Shown: positions 52,763 through 61,086 of the stretch, piece by piece | How positions within the stretch are numbered: the stretch's first letter is position 1 | Layout of the letters: every line of letters begins with the position of its first letter | Source: Poindextera sp036494815 | Lineage (GTDB): Bacteria > Pseudomonadota > Alphaproteobacteria > Caulobacterales > Caulobacteraceae | Length of the DNA: 64,000 bases | Reading direction: 5' to 3' | NCBI GenBank assembly: GCA_036494815.1 | Contig: DASXNV010000033.1 | Span: forward strand, 142,865 to 206,864 | Made by a program: the position numbers and the translations under genes | The notes under the pieces: model-generated | What the model was told of the DNA's origin: nothing | The model's database searches: none | What the model saw: only the letters and a program-made list of their open reading frames with translations

Positions 52763-53089
52763 TTATTTGCCAAAATCGATAACATCAAGACCTGCGGGCA
52801 GTCTCCGGCGTAGAAGGTAGCCACTGATTTTGTTGGCAGGCGTTAGCTCTTGATAACTTCCCTTTATATAGGGGCGCCCGCCGTCCGCTCCATGAAATAC
52901 AGTAATTAGGTAGTCTATTTCGTCCAGCCTAAGACTGCGTGCAGACCCGTCTTGCTCAATATAGATCTATCGAAGAGCGTAAGTTCCTTTGGCTCTGGCC
53001 CTAAGATCGTTCGCGTTCTCTACGCGAGCCCAAACGATGAGCGCGATCAGAAGCCAAAGGATCCCCAGAACACCAGCTACCCATATCAT
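52763..53089 (-). pseudogene. Small membrane-protein gene with an in-frame TAG
   Basis: From an ATG whose upstream GGTGATC fits the anti-Shine-Dalgarno, the frame reads a membrane helix (WVAGVLGILWLLIALIVWA), then RVENANDLRARAKGTYALR, TAG at 52967-52969, and continues open for 67 more codons (IYIEQDGSARSLRLDEIDYL; ITVFHGADGGRPYIKGSYQE; LTPANKISGYLLRRRLPAGL; DVIDFGK) to TAA. The second part looks like a folded soluble domain but has no start codon of its own. Codons are AT-richer than neighbouring genes (CTA, ATA, ATT). One nonsense mutation is the simplest cause. No family recognised. Confidence 0.6.
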
Positions 53090-53141
53090 CGGATCACCAA
53101 TTCAATGCCCTGTGGCTCGCTCGACTTGCCCTCGCATCGTC

Positions 53142-53567
53142 CTACCGATCCAGTTTGGTCGAAAGAATGATCGACGACGTCGTCCGCTCGACCCCCGGCA
53201 AATCCCCGATGCGGTCGATGACGTCGTCCATCTCCGCCACCGATGGCGCAACAACCACCGCCAGCATGTCGAAGGCTCCGCTAACCGAGTGCAGCAGGCG
53301 CACGGCGGTCAGGGCGCGCAGGGCCGCCTCGACGCTCCGCGCATCCTTCGGCCCGACGGTGATCATCACATGGGCGCGCACGGCCCCGCGCTCCACCTCG
53401 TCGGACAGGCGGGCGGTGTAGCCCAGGATCACCCCCTGGCGCTCCAGCCGCTCGATGCGGCTCTGGACCGTGGTACGCGACAGGGAAAGGCGACGCCCCA
53501 GTTCCGCCGTCGAAGCGCGGGCGTTTTCGCGTAACAATGAAATCAAGCGCTTGTCGGTGTCGTCCAT
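53142..53567 (-). CDS. Lrp/AsnC family transcriptional regulator
   Basis: 141 residues. HTH: DDTDKRLISLLRENARASTA then LGRRLSLSRTTVQSRIERLE; the C-terminal RAM effector domain includes LHSVSGAFDMLAVVVA. It is divergent from the lysine-catabolism pair and probably regulates it, with lysine or a related amino acid as ligand. Confidence 0.92.
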   Translation of the reverse strand: MDDTDKRLISLLRENARASTAELGRRLSLSRTTVQSRIERLERQGVILGYTARLSDEVERGAVRAHVMITVGPKDARSVEAALRALTAVRLLHSVSGAFDMLAVVVAPSVAEMDDVIDRIGDLPGVERTTSSIILSTKLDR

Positions 53568-53690
53568 TGTTGTTTCGCCGAAACACCCCTTCGAATCGAC
53601 GGATAGCTACGCCATTTCGCAGCGGGTTGGCGACTAGGAATCGACCGGTTCCGCCGCGATCCTCGCGACTCATTTTTCGGAGGGAACGAC

Positions 53691-54791
53691 ATGAAAGACA
53701 TCGCCATCATGGGCGGCGGCAAGATCGGCTCGATGATCGCCGATTTTCTGGCCGGATGCGGTGACTATCGCGTCGAAGTGATCGACCGCTCTCCCGAGCA
53801 GCTCGACAAGCTGGAGACCTCCGCGCCGATCACCAAGCGCGTCCTGGATATCGCCGACGCGGACGCCCTGAAGGCGGCTCTGAAGGGCAAGTTCGCGGTG
53901 CTCAGCGCCGCCCCCTATCACCTGACGGTCAACATCGCCGAAGCCGCCAAGGCCGCCGGCGCCCACTATATGGACCTGACCGAGGACGTGGCCTCCACCC
54001 GCCGGGTCAAGCAGCTGGCCGTTGACTCCAAAACCGCCTTCATCCCGCAATGCGGCCTGGCCCCCGGCTTCATCACCATCGTCGCCCACGACCTGGCAAA
54101 GAATTTCGACACCCTGCAGGACGTACGCATGCGCGTCGGCGCCCTGCCGCGCTTCCCCTCCAACGCCCTGAACTATAATCTGACCTGGAGCACCGACGGG
54201 GTCATCAACGAGTATTGTGAACCCTGCGAAGCCATCGTCAACGGCGAGCTGCGCGAGACCGCGCCGCTGGAAGAGCTGGAAGAGTTCTCCCTCGACGGCG
54301 TCACCTATGAGGCCTTCAACACCTCCGGCGGCCTCGGCACCCTGTGCGAGACCCTGGCCGGCAAGGTGCGCAACCTGAACTACCGCACCATCCGCTATCC
54401 GGGCCACGCGGCGATCATGAAGGCGCTGCTCAACGACCTGGGCCTGCGCCATCGCCGCCCGGTGCTGAAGGACATCCTGGAAAACGCCCTGCCCACCACC
54501 CTGCAGGACGTGGTCATCGTCTTCGTCACCGTCAGCGGGTGGAAAGACGGCTCGCTGGTGCAGCAGACCTATGCCAACAAGGTCTATGCCGCCCCCATCG
54601 GCGGTCGCATGCGCAGCGCCATCCAGATCACCACCGCCTCGGGCATCTGCACGGTGCTGGACATGCTAGCCGCCGGTGACCTGCCGCATTCGGGCTTCAT
54701 CCGTCAGGAGGATATTCCGCTGGACCGCTTCCTGGCCAACCGCTTCGGCCGCTACTATGCCGAACAGCAAGCCAACCACGCCGCGGCCTGA
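53691..54791 (+). CDS. Saccharopine-dehydrogenase-like / lysine 6-dehydrogenase-type protein
   Basis: 366 residues. N-terminal Rossmann motif IAIMGGGKIGSMIADFLAG, then HYMDLTEDVAST and CGLAPGFITIVAHDLAK, typical of the saccharopine dehydrogenase/lysine-6-dehydrogenase family. The stop is three bases before an ALDH gene of the aminoadipate-semialdehyde type, so together they likely oxidise lysine (via 6-oxo/piperideine-6-carboxylate) to 2-aminoadipate. GGAGG-like ribosome-binding site (CGGAGGGA). Confidence 0.85.
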   Translation: MKDIAIMGGGKIGSMIADFLAGCGDYRVEVIDRSPEQLDKLETSAPITKRVLDIADADALKAALKGKFAVLSAAPYHLTVNIAEAAKAAGAHYMDLTEDVASTRRVKQLAVDSKTAFIPQCGLAPGFITIVAHDLAKNFDTLQDVRMRVGALPRFPSNALNYNLTWSTDGVINEYCEPCEAIVNGELRETAPLEELEEFSLDGVTYEAFNTSGGLGTLCETLAGKVRNLNYRTIRYPGHAAIMKALLNDLGLRHRRPVLKDILENALPTTLQDVVIVFVTVSGWKDGSLVQQTYANKVYAAPIGGRMRSAIQITTASGICTVLDMLAAGDLPHSGFIRQEDIPLDRFLANRFGRYYAEQQANHAAA

Positions 54792-54794
54792 ATC

Positions 54795-56333
54795 ATGACC
54801 CACGCCACCCCCATGCCGCCGTCCGCCGCCGCCGAGACGGCCGAGATCCTGATCCGCCTTGGCGTCGACGCCTCTGTTCTGAAGGGCGGAACCCTGGTCG
54901 CCCGCTCGCCGATCACCGGCGAGGAGACCGCTCACCTGACCGAGATCTCGGCCGCCGACGCCAAGGCCGCCATTGACCGGGCCCACCAGGCTTATCTGAA
55001 CTGGCGCAAGGTGCCCGCGCCCCGCCGGGGCGAACTGGTCCGCCTGCTGGGCGAGGAGCTACGCGCCGCCAAGGCCGATCTGGGCCGCCTGGTGACCCTG
55101 GAAGCCGGCAAGGTAACCTCGGAAGGCCTGGGCGAAGTCCAGGAGATGATCGACATCTGCGACTACGCCGTGGGCTTGTCGCGCCAGCTGTTCGGCCTGA
55201 CCATCGCCACCGAGCGCGCCGAACACCGCATGATGGAGACCTGGCATCCGCTCGGCGTGGTCGGCGTCATCTCGGCCTTCAACTTCCCGGTGGCGGTGTG
55301 GTCGTGGAACGCGGCCCTTGCCATTGTCTGCGGCGACAGCGTGGTCTGGAAGCCGTCTGAAAAGACTCCGCTGACCGCCATCGCCGTCCAGGCGCTCTAT
55401 GAGCGGGCCGCGGCCCGTTTCGGCGCCGAAGTCCCCGCGGGCCTCTCGACCCTGCTGATCGGCGGGCGCGAGATCGGCGAGGTGCTGGTGGATCATCCCA
55501 AGGCCGTGCTGGTCTCGGCCACCGGCTCCACGGCCATGGGCCGGGCGGTCGGCCCCAAGCTGGCGGCGCGCTTCGCCCGCGCGGTGCTGGAGCTGGGCGG
55601 CAACAACGCCGCCATCATCGCCCCTTCGGCCGATCTGGATCTGACCCTGCGCGGCGTGGCCTTCTCGGCCATGGGCACGGCCGGTCAACGCTGCACCACC
55701 CTGCGCCGGCTGTTCGTGCACGAGAGTGTCTATGACGCTTTCCTGCCGCGCCTTAAGGCGGCCTACGCCTCGGTCAAGGTGGGCGATCCGCGCCGCGATG
55801 GAGTGCTGGTCGGCCCGCTGATCGATCAGCCGGCCTATGCGGCCATGGAAAAGGCCCTGGCCGACGCGAAGGCGGCCGGCGCGACCATCAGCGGCGGTGA
55901 GCGGGTCTCGATGGAGCCGGCGGGCCAAGCCTACTACGTGCGTCCCGCCCTGGTGGAGATGGCCGGGCAGGCCGACGTGGTGCTGCGCGAAACTTTCGCG
56001 CCGATCCTCTACGTGATGAAATATCGCGAGTTCGAGCAAGCCATGACCCTGCAGAATGACGCGCCCCAGGGCCTGTCGTCCTCGATCTTCACCAACGACA
56101 TGCGCGAGGCCGAGCGCTTCGTCTCCGACGAGGGTTCGGACTGCGGCATCGCCAACGTCAATCTCGGACCCTCAGGCGCCGAGATCGGCGGGGCGTTTGG
56201 CGGTGAAAAAGAAACCGGCGGCGGCCGCGAAGCCGGCTCGGATGCATGGAAAGCCTATATGCGCCGCGCCACCAACACGCTGAACTATGGCCGCACTCTG
56301 CCGCTCGCTCAGGGGGTCAAGTTCGACGTATAA
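54795..56333 (+). CDS. Aldehyde dehydrogenase, ALDH7-like (piperideine-6-carboxylate/aminoadipate semialdehyde)
   Basis: 512 residues. Catalytic glutamate in LELGGNNAAIIAPSADL and nucleophilic cysteine in GTAGQRCTTLRRLFVHES. The C-terminal NLGPSGAEIGGAFGGEKETG with GRTLPLAQGVKFDV is characteristic of ALDH7A1/AmaB-type enzymes that convert alpha-aminoadipate semialdehyde to 2-aminoadipate with NAD+. Neighbour gene and divergent Lrp regulator support lysine catabolism. Confidence 0.92.
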   Translation: MTHATPMPPSAAAETAEILIRLGVDASVLKGGTLVARSPITGEETAHLTEISAADAKAAIDRAHQAYLNWRKVPAPRRGELVRLLGEELRAAKADLGRLVTLEAGKVTSEGLGEVQEMIDICDYAVGLSRQLFGLTIATERAEHRMMETWHPLGVVGVISAFNFPVAVWSWNAALAIVCGDSVVWKPSEKTPLTAIAVQALYERAAARFGAEVPAGLSTLLIGGREIGEVLVDHPKAVLVSATGSTAMGRAVGPKLAARFARAVLELGGNNAAIIAPSADLDLTLRGVAFSAMGTAGQRCTTLRRLFVHESVYDAFLPRLKAAYASVKVGDPRRDGVLVGPLIDQPAYAAMEKALADAKAAGATISGGERVSMEPAGQAYYVRPALVEMAGQADVVLRETFAPILYVMKYREFEQAMTLQNDAPQGLSSSIFTNDMREAERFVSDEGSDCGIANVNLGPSGAEIGGAFGGEKETGGGREAGSDAWKAYMRRATNTLNYGRTLPLAQGVKFDV

Positions 56334-56358
56334 GGCATTGTTTTAAATCAGTTATGAA

Positions 56359-56393
56359 GGGGACGCTTCGATTTCGTTCGAGGCGGCCCTTTT
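56359..56393 (+). terminator. Intrinsic terminator after the ALDH gene
   Basis: An imperfect stem (GGG...CGCTTCGA / TCGAGGCG...CCC) closes around a TTTCGT loop and is followed by TTTT. It begins about 25 bases after the aldehyde dehydrogenase stop. Confidence 0.5.
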
Positions 56394-56409
56394 GATTTGG
56401 CGGACCGTC

Positions 56410-56928
56410 CTAACAGGTGAAGGACGCGCTGACCTTTGGATGGCCGCGCCGGCCGACACCGCTGAAATCACCGCCCACGGGACCGACCTGGCCGCTATTG
56501 TGGGTGATCGTATAGGCCTTGCCGGCGATGTGGACCACCAGGACGCCGTCGGTGAATGGGCCGGAGGCGACCTTGGCGTTCAGGCCCACATAGTCAGGCT
56601 TGGGGCCTGCAAGCTCGCGCCCGGCCACGACGCCTAGATTGAGGTTGAAGACGCCGCCGCTGGTGGAACAGCTGCCGCCTTTCAGGAGGTGGTCGACACC
56701 ATCGACGGTCAGCTTGACGACAGCGGGGCCATTGCAAAATGAACGAACCACTCCCGGCGCACCGGCGGGATAGGCCGTGCAGGCTGCCGGCGCCGAGGCC
56801 AGGGTCGTGCCGGGCGCGTGGCTCTCGGCGCTGGTGGCTGAACCCTTGGGCTTGGGCGGATGGCAACCGGCGACCCCGATGAGCAGTGCGCCGACGGCCA
56901 TGACGGTCAAGGGGCGCAAACTAGGCAT
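56410..56928 (-). CDS. Predicted lipoprotein, unknown function
   Basis: 172 residues. A lipobox (GVAGC, in LLIGVAGCHPP) follows a hydrophobic segment, so it is probably lipidated. The mature part has two paired cysteine areas (ACTAYPAGAPGVVRSFCNG; GGSCSTSG) and the C-terminal SFTC. LNLGVVAGRELAGPKPDYVG is unlike any family I recognise. Likely periplasmic or surface. Confidence 0.72.
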   Translation of the reverse strand: MPSLRPLTVMAVGALLIGVAGCHPPKPKGSATSAESHAPGTTLASAPAACTAYPAGAPGVVRSFCNGPAVVKLTVDGVDHLLKGGSCSTSGGVFNLNLGVVAGRELAGPKPDYVGLNAKVASGPFTDGVLVVHIAGKAYTITHNSGQVGPVGGDFSGVGRRGHPKVSASFTC

Positions 56929-57014
56929 CTAGGTCTCCGTGGCGGGGATTCTTGCCCTAAGGTCGCACGCGCAGGCCAGTCCAGCTAGGGCCGGGGGCGG
57001 GTGTTCGCTCAGAA

Positions 57015-57500
57015 CTACAGCCGGTCTCCACGCCCAAGCGGATCGGGCAGGGGCTCGCCGTCGCCGACGAAGCTCAGAGACACCGAATTGATGCAATAGC
57101 GCAGGCGGGTCGGGGGAGGCCCGTCGGGAAAAACGTGGCCCTGGTGGCTGTCGCAGCGGGCGCAGCGGGTCTCGACGCGCACCATGCCGTGGCTGTTGTC
57201 GGTGATCGTGCGCAAGTGTGCGTCGTCCAACGGGGCGTAAAAGCTGGGCCAGCCGGTGCCGCTGTCGAACTTGGTGTGGGCGCGAAACAGCGGCAGGCCG
57301 CACAGCCGGCAACAATAGGCGCCGTCGGTCTTGTTGTTGAGCAGCCCGCCGCAGAACGGCGCCTCTGTGCCGTGATGCAGCAGCACATCGCGTTCTTCGG
57401 GGGTCAGGTCGGCCTCAAGCCGGTCCAGTTCGGCGGTTGAAGGCGGCGTCAGGTCGAAGCCCGAGGCCGAAACGGTGGGGACTGAGGTTGTGTCGGTCAT
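57015..57500 (-). CDS. msrB: Peptide-methionine (R)-S-oxide reductase
   Basis: 161 residues. Zinc CxxC pairs: CRLCGLPLF and CARCDSHQGHVF; catalytic cysteine in RYCINSVSLSF; FDSGTGWPSFYAPL is the substrate region. Repairs methionine-R-sulfoxide in proteins. The start fits the usual family N-terminus after a short leaderless extension of about 20 residues; no signal peptide is evident. Confidence 0.95.
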   Translation of the reverse strand: MTDTTSVPTVSASGFDLTPPSTAELDRLEADLTPEERDVLLHHGTEAPFCGGLLNNKTDGAYCCRLCGLPLFRAHTKFDSGTGWPSFYAPLDDAHLRTITDNSHGMVRVETRCARCDSHQGHVFPDGPPPTRLRYCINSVSLSFVGDGEPLPDPLGRGDRL

Positions 57501-57638
57501 GAGACGATTATGCAGCTTTCCGCTGTGGCGAACCAGTCACAGATAGGCGCCAGCCCCTTTCATGAAAGCCCGCGCGGCCGTAGATTCTTCGCCGAAGATT
57601 CCTTTTCACGAGATTCCTCTTTCAAGCCGGGGCGCGCA

Positions 57639-58052
57639 ATGAACGGCTGGACGATCGACTGGCGTGAGTTGTTCCTGTCCTCACACGGGCGCCTGGCGCG
57701 CACGCCGTTCCTGTTCGGGGCCGGCGTGCTGATCGGCGCTCTTTTGTTGTACGAAGGCGCTTTCGGGGTCGTGGCCCATTGGGCGACAGGCTGGATCGTA
57801 TATCCAGCGGCGATCTATGCCGGGGCGTGTGTTCTGTCCAAGCGCCTGCACGACCGCGGAAAGTCCGGCTGGTGGGCGGCGCTGATTCTTTTGGCCATGG
57901 CGGTTGCCTGGCCACATCCCAACGGCTTTTTTGATTTCCTGTTCACCCTGGTGATCCTCTGGGCCGTGGTCGAACTGGCTGTTCTGCCCAGCGAGCAGGG
58001 CGCCAATCGCTATGGCGGCAATCCGCTGAAGGCGACGCCGGCTTTTGTTTGA
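57639..58052 (+). CDS. DUF805 membrane protein
   Basis: 137 residues with four membrane segments. The DUF805 signatures are GRLARTPFLFGAGVLIGALL and SKRLHDRGKSGWWAALILLA (the RLHDRGKSGWW box). Start at ATG MNGWTIDWREL. Function unknown; predicted inner-membrane protein. Confidence 0.85.
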   Translation: MNGWTIDWRELFLSSHGRLARTPFLFGAGVLIGALLLYEGAFGVVAHWATGWIVYPAAIYAGACVLSKRLHDRGKSGWWAALILLAMAVAWPHPNGFFDFLFTLVILWAVVELAVLPSEQGANRYGGNPLKATPAFV

Positions 58053-58078
58053 CGAGGCCGTGGATGGGGGAATCAGGG

Positions 58079-58774
58079 CTAACGCCTGGGTCGGATCGGC
58101 GCGTCAGTGTCTCGGGTCGCGCCGAACACCGTGTGAAAGCTGCTCCGCAAGGCCGCATCCGCATCGTCCATGGTCACCGGCCGGCCCAGGTCGACCAGGC
58201 TGGTGACCCCATGCTCGCGGATGCCGCAAGGGATGATGCCGTCGAAATGGCTCAGATCCGGCTCCACGTTCAGGCTGATCCCGTGGAACGAGACCCACCG
58301 TCTCAGCTTGACGCCGATGGCGGCGATCTTGTCCTCGCGTGGCGGCCGGCCTGCCTCGCGACGTTGCACCCACACGCCCACCCGATCCTGACGGATCTCA
58401 CCCTCGATGTTGAAGGCGGCCAAGGCGCCGATGATCCAGGTCTCCAGGGCAGTGACGAAGGCGCGCACGTCGCGGCCGCGCTCGCGCAGGTCGAGCATGG
58501 CGTAGGCCACCCTCTGGCCCGGCCCGTGATAGGTGTACTGGCCGCCGCGCTCAGTTTTGAACACCGGAAATCGGTCCGGCGCCACAAGGTCGCCCGGCTT
58601 GGCGGTGACACCGGCGGTATAGAGGGGTGGGTGTTCCAGAAGCCAGATCAGCTCGTCCGCCTGGCCTTCGGCGATGGCCAGGGCTCGCGCCTCCATGGCC
58701 GCCACGGCCTCGGTGTAACCGACCGGTGCTGTTGACACCGCCCACGCCACGGGGCGGGCGTCGGGACGCCCCAT
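58079..58774 (-). CDS. lipB: Lipoyl(octanoyl) transferase
   Basis: 231 residues from MGRPDARPVAW; a longer start (58831) adds 19 residues. LipB motifs: LEHPPLYTAG, then RGGQYTYHGPGQRVAYAMLD with the invariant lysine region (KIAAIGVKLRRWVSFHGISL) and cysteine in PCGIREHGVTSLVDL. Transfers octanoyl from ACP to lipoyl domains. Confidence 0.95.
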   Translation of the reverse strand: MGRPDARPVAWAVSTAPVGYTEAVAAMEARALAIAEGQADELIWLLEHPPLYTAGVTAKPGDLVAPDRFPVFKTERGGQYTYHGPGQRVAYAMLDLRERGRDVRAFVTALETWIIGALAAFNIEGEIRQDRVGVWVQRREAGRPPREDKIAAIGVKLRRWVSFHGISLNVEPDLSHFDGIIPCGIREHGVTSLVDLGRPVTMDDADAALRSSFHTVFGATRDTDAPIRPRR

Positions 58775-58899
58775 GCGGGGCGCTGCGACTTCCTGACTTC
58801 TGGCTTCACTATTTAACGACCGGTCAAGCATGTGCCTGCAATGTGGCTCCAAGTCCCGCCGATGCAATGGCCGGGCGATTCTTTTGAAGGCGGTCGTCC

Positions 58900-59148
58900 T
58901 TGAGTCAGGTCAAGTCGGTTAACGTCGAGATCTCGGTGGTGCTCGGGCGCTCCACCCTGCCCATGGCGCAATTGCTGCGCATGGGCCGGGGCGCGGTGAT
59001 CCCGCTGGACGCCAAGACCAATGACGAGGTGTGGATCCTGGCCAACAACCATCCGGTGGCCCGCGGCGAGATCCAGATCAACGACGACAAGATCGCCATC
59101 ATGGTCACTCGCGCCGCTGACGTGTTCGATTTCCGCGCCGGCGGCTAA
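58900..59148 (+). CDS. fliN: Short FliN/SpoA-domain flagellar switch protein
   Basis: 82 residues, TTG start after GAAGG. VNVEISVVLGRSTLPMAQLL, GAVIPLDAKTNDEVWILANN and VARGEIQINDDKIAIMVTRA cover the entire SpoA (FliN C-terminal) fold. It lacks the N-terminal extension of most FliN proteins and no other flagellar gene adjoins it. It may be the FliN of the switch complex located away from the main cluster, or a second SpoA protein. Confidence 0.85.
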   Translation: MSQVKSVNVEISVVLGRSTLPMAQLLRMGRGAVIPLDAKTNDEVWILANNHPVARGEIQINDDKIAIMVTRAADVFDFRAGG

Positions 59149-59154
59149 GCCCCT

Positions 59155-60693
59155 CTATTTTCCCGAATCCCTGGCCGCCCGCGCCTGTTCCACGGTGTCG
59201 AGCAGGTCGAACTGGGGCTTGCGGAAATGCTCGCGCACCGCGACCGCTTGGCCGAACTCCATCAGTTCGTCCTTCGCCGGGTGATAGGCGGGCCAGACCG
59301 GCGCCCCGGCGCATGACGGCGCGGCCGCCTTGGCGAAGGCCACCCAACAGGCATGCATCACCTTGGCCAGGGCCCGGTCCTGGTCGACGATCTCCGTGGA
59401 ATAGCCCGGGATCACGTCCTGGCTGTCGAACACATAGGGAATTTCCGAGGCATGGTTGGCTCCGGGCAGCCGCGAGCGCTGGGCGACCCGGACGTAAGAG
59501 AAATAATAGAGCCAGGCCGGCGCGCCGCTTGACGCCTTGCCGGCCACCCAACGGGCGGGCGCGCCCATGGCGAAGTCGGTGAAGAGGGCATTGGCCACGC
59601 CCGCGTCGTCGTCAGCTTCCTTGGCGTAGGCGGTTTTGACCGCCGGCGGAAAGATGGAGAGGTAGGCCTCGGGCGGAATGCGGAATGACTGCATCAGCGA
59701 GGCTTCGAAGCTGTTGGAGCCGATGATCAGCGGTACATGGACCACCTCCCCCTTGGCCCAGGCCGCCTCGGGTTGCTGGGTCAGGAACTTGCCATCCACC
59801 GCCGGGCCCAGGCTGCCCTCGGTATGGACCACCAGGGTTTCGGCGGGGATCGCCCGCAGGTCCGCGGCGCTGGCGGTGGCCGGGGCGCCCGCCTTCTGCG
59901 CCAGGGCGGCCCCCTTTGCCTCGGCGGCGGTCATGGAATCGGCGGGGAACCAGCCGCCGCCCGACTCGACGATGGCTTTTTCAAACAGGCCCTTGGCCGA
60001 GGGCGCGCCCATCAGCGCCAGGATATCAACACCGCCGGCGGACTCGCCGAACACGGTGACGTTCCTGGGATCGCCGCCAAAGGCGGCGATATTGCGCTTG
60101 ACCCATTGCAGGCCCGCCACCTGGTCCATCAGGCCGTAATTGGCCAGGGCTTCCCCAGGCCCGGCGGCCTTGGTCAGGGCCGGGTGGGCGAAGAATCCCA
60201 GGGCGCCCAGGCGGTAATTGATCTCCACCAGCACCACGCCGTCCCGGGCGAAGGCGGCGCCGTCATAGGAGGGCAGGGCGTTGGCCCCATAGACATTGGC
60301 CCCGCCATAGATCCACACCATCACCGGCGCGTGTTTTGCGCTCCTGGCCGCGTAGATATTGAGGTTAAGGCAGTCCTCGCTGGTCCCGCCGCTATAGCCG
60401 CCGGCGTTGGGGCGGCCGTCCGGACGTTGGGGCTGCAGGCAGGCTGGGCCGAATCGGCTGGCGTCGCGGTCGGCGCTCCAGGCCGCCGCCGGCTGCGGAG
60501 GACGCCAGCGCAGGTCGCCCACTGGCGGGGCAGCGAAGGGCACGCCCCTGAAACTTTCCAGCGTCGCCGAGGCGCGGCCGATCACCACGCCGCTGTCGAT
60601 GCGCACCTTGACAGGCTGGCCCTCGGCCAGGGCGGAAAAGCCCGACGCCGCTAGGGTCAAACCCAATAGTCCAGCGATTAGCCGGCGCGCCAT
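59155..60693 (-). CDS. Type-B carboxylesterase
   Basis: 512 residues with a signal peptide (LIAGLLGLTLAASGFSALAE). Family motifs: FRGVPFAAPPVGDLRWRPPQ, EDCLNLNIYA, the nucleophile FGESAGGVDILALM, and later NHASEIPYVF carrying the catalytic histidine region. Secreted hydrolase of esters. Starts at MARRLIAGL; an upstream in-frame ATG has no good ribosome-binding site. Confidence 0.9.
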   Translation of the reverse strand: MARRLIAGLLGLTLAASGFSALAEGQPVKVRIDSGVVIGRASATLESFRGVPFAAPPVGDLRWRPPQPAAAWSADRDASRFGPACLQPQRPDGRPNAGGYSGGTSEDCLNLNIYAARSAKHAPVMVWIYGGANVYGANALPSYDGAAFARDGVVLVEINYRLGALGFFAHPALTKAAGPGEALANYGLMDQVAGLQWVKRNIAAFGGDPRNVTVFGESAGGVDILALMGAPSAKGLFEKAIVESGGGWFPADSMTAAEAKGAALAQKAGAPATASAADLRAIPAETLVVHTEGSLGPAVDGKFLTQQPEAAWAKGEVVHVPLIIGSNSFEASLMQSFRIPPEAYLSIFPPAVKTAYAKEADDDAGVANALFTDFAMGAPARWVAGKASSGAPAWLYYFSYVRVAQRSRLPGANHASEIPYVFDSQDVIPGYSTEIVDQDRALAKVMHACWVAFAKAAAPSCAGAPVWPAYHPAKDELMEFGQAVAVREHFRKPQFDLLDTVEQARAARDSGK

Positions 60694-60816
60694 GATCCAT
60701 TCCCTGCAGAGGTTTTCTTGTCTGGGCACTATGCCCGGCGGCAGATCGGCCTGTCGAGACAAGCGGCGCCCTTCACAAACGCGATGGGGTTTGCTACGCC
60801 CCGCGCCTCACCACGT

Positions 60817-60901
60817 GCGGTCGTGGCGGAATTGGTAGACGCGCAGCGTTGAGGTCGCTGTGGGGCAACCCGTGGAAGTTCGAGTCTTCTCGACCGCACC
60901 A
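60817..60901 (+). tRNA. tRNA-Leu (GAG)
   Basis: 85-nt class II tRNA. Acceptor GCGGTCG/CGACCGC, anticodon stem-loop CAGCGTTGAGGTCGCTG with GAG, a long variable arm TGGGGCAACCCG, T-arm GAAGTTCGAGTCTTC and encoded CCA. Confidence 0.97.
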
Positions 60902-60910
60902 GTGAGACTA

Positions 60911-61023
60911 GATCACGATGATTTTGGATTGCTTCAATCCAAAATCATGAAACGTGATCGATTCTAAAGAGTTGGAGCGGGATGCGGGCGGAAAACCGCT
61001 TCGCACTTTTCCTCATCCCGCTC
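60911..61023. repeat. Composite intergenic palindrome element
   Basis: Two adjacent imperfect palindromes. The first has a perfect 14-bp stem ATGATTTTGGATTG / CAATCCAAAATCAT around CTT, flanked by GATCACG / CGTGATC. The second has GAGCGGGATG / CATCCCGCTC with an inner GCGG-AAAA-CCGC. Similar pieces recur in intergenic regions of alphaproteobacteria in my recollection; not verified here. Confidence 0.7.
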
Positions 61024-61086
61024 AGGCCTGTGAATTAGGACCGATAGCAGCAACGCCGAGGCGACCATAAAGCGGGGGAGGGATCG

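Noticed and set aside
25999..52969. Amber (TAG) recoding in this organism
   Set aside because: Several intact genes, including the Rieske beta subunit and a MaoC hydratase, terminate with TAG, so ordinary nonsense mutations are more likely.
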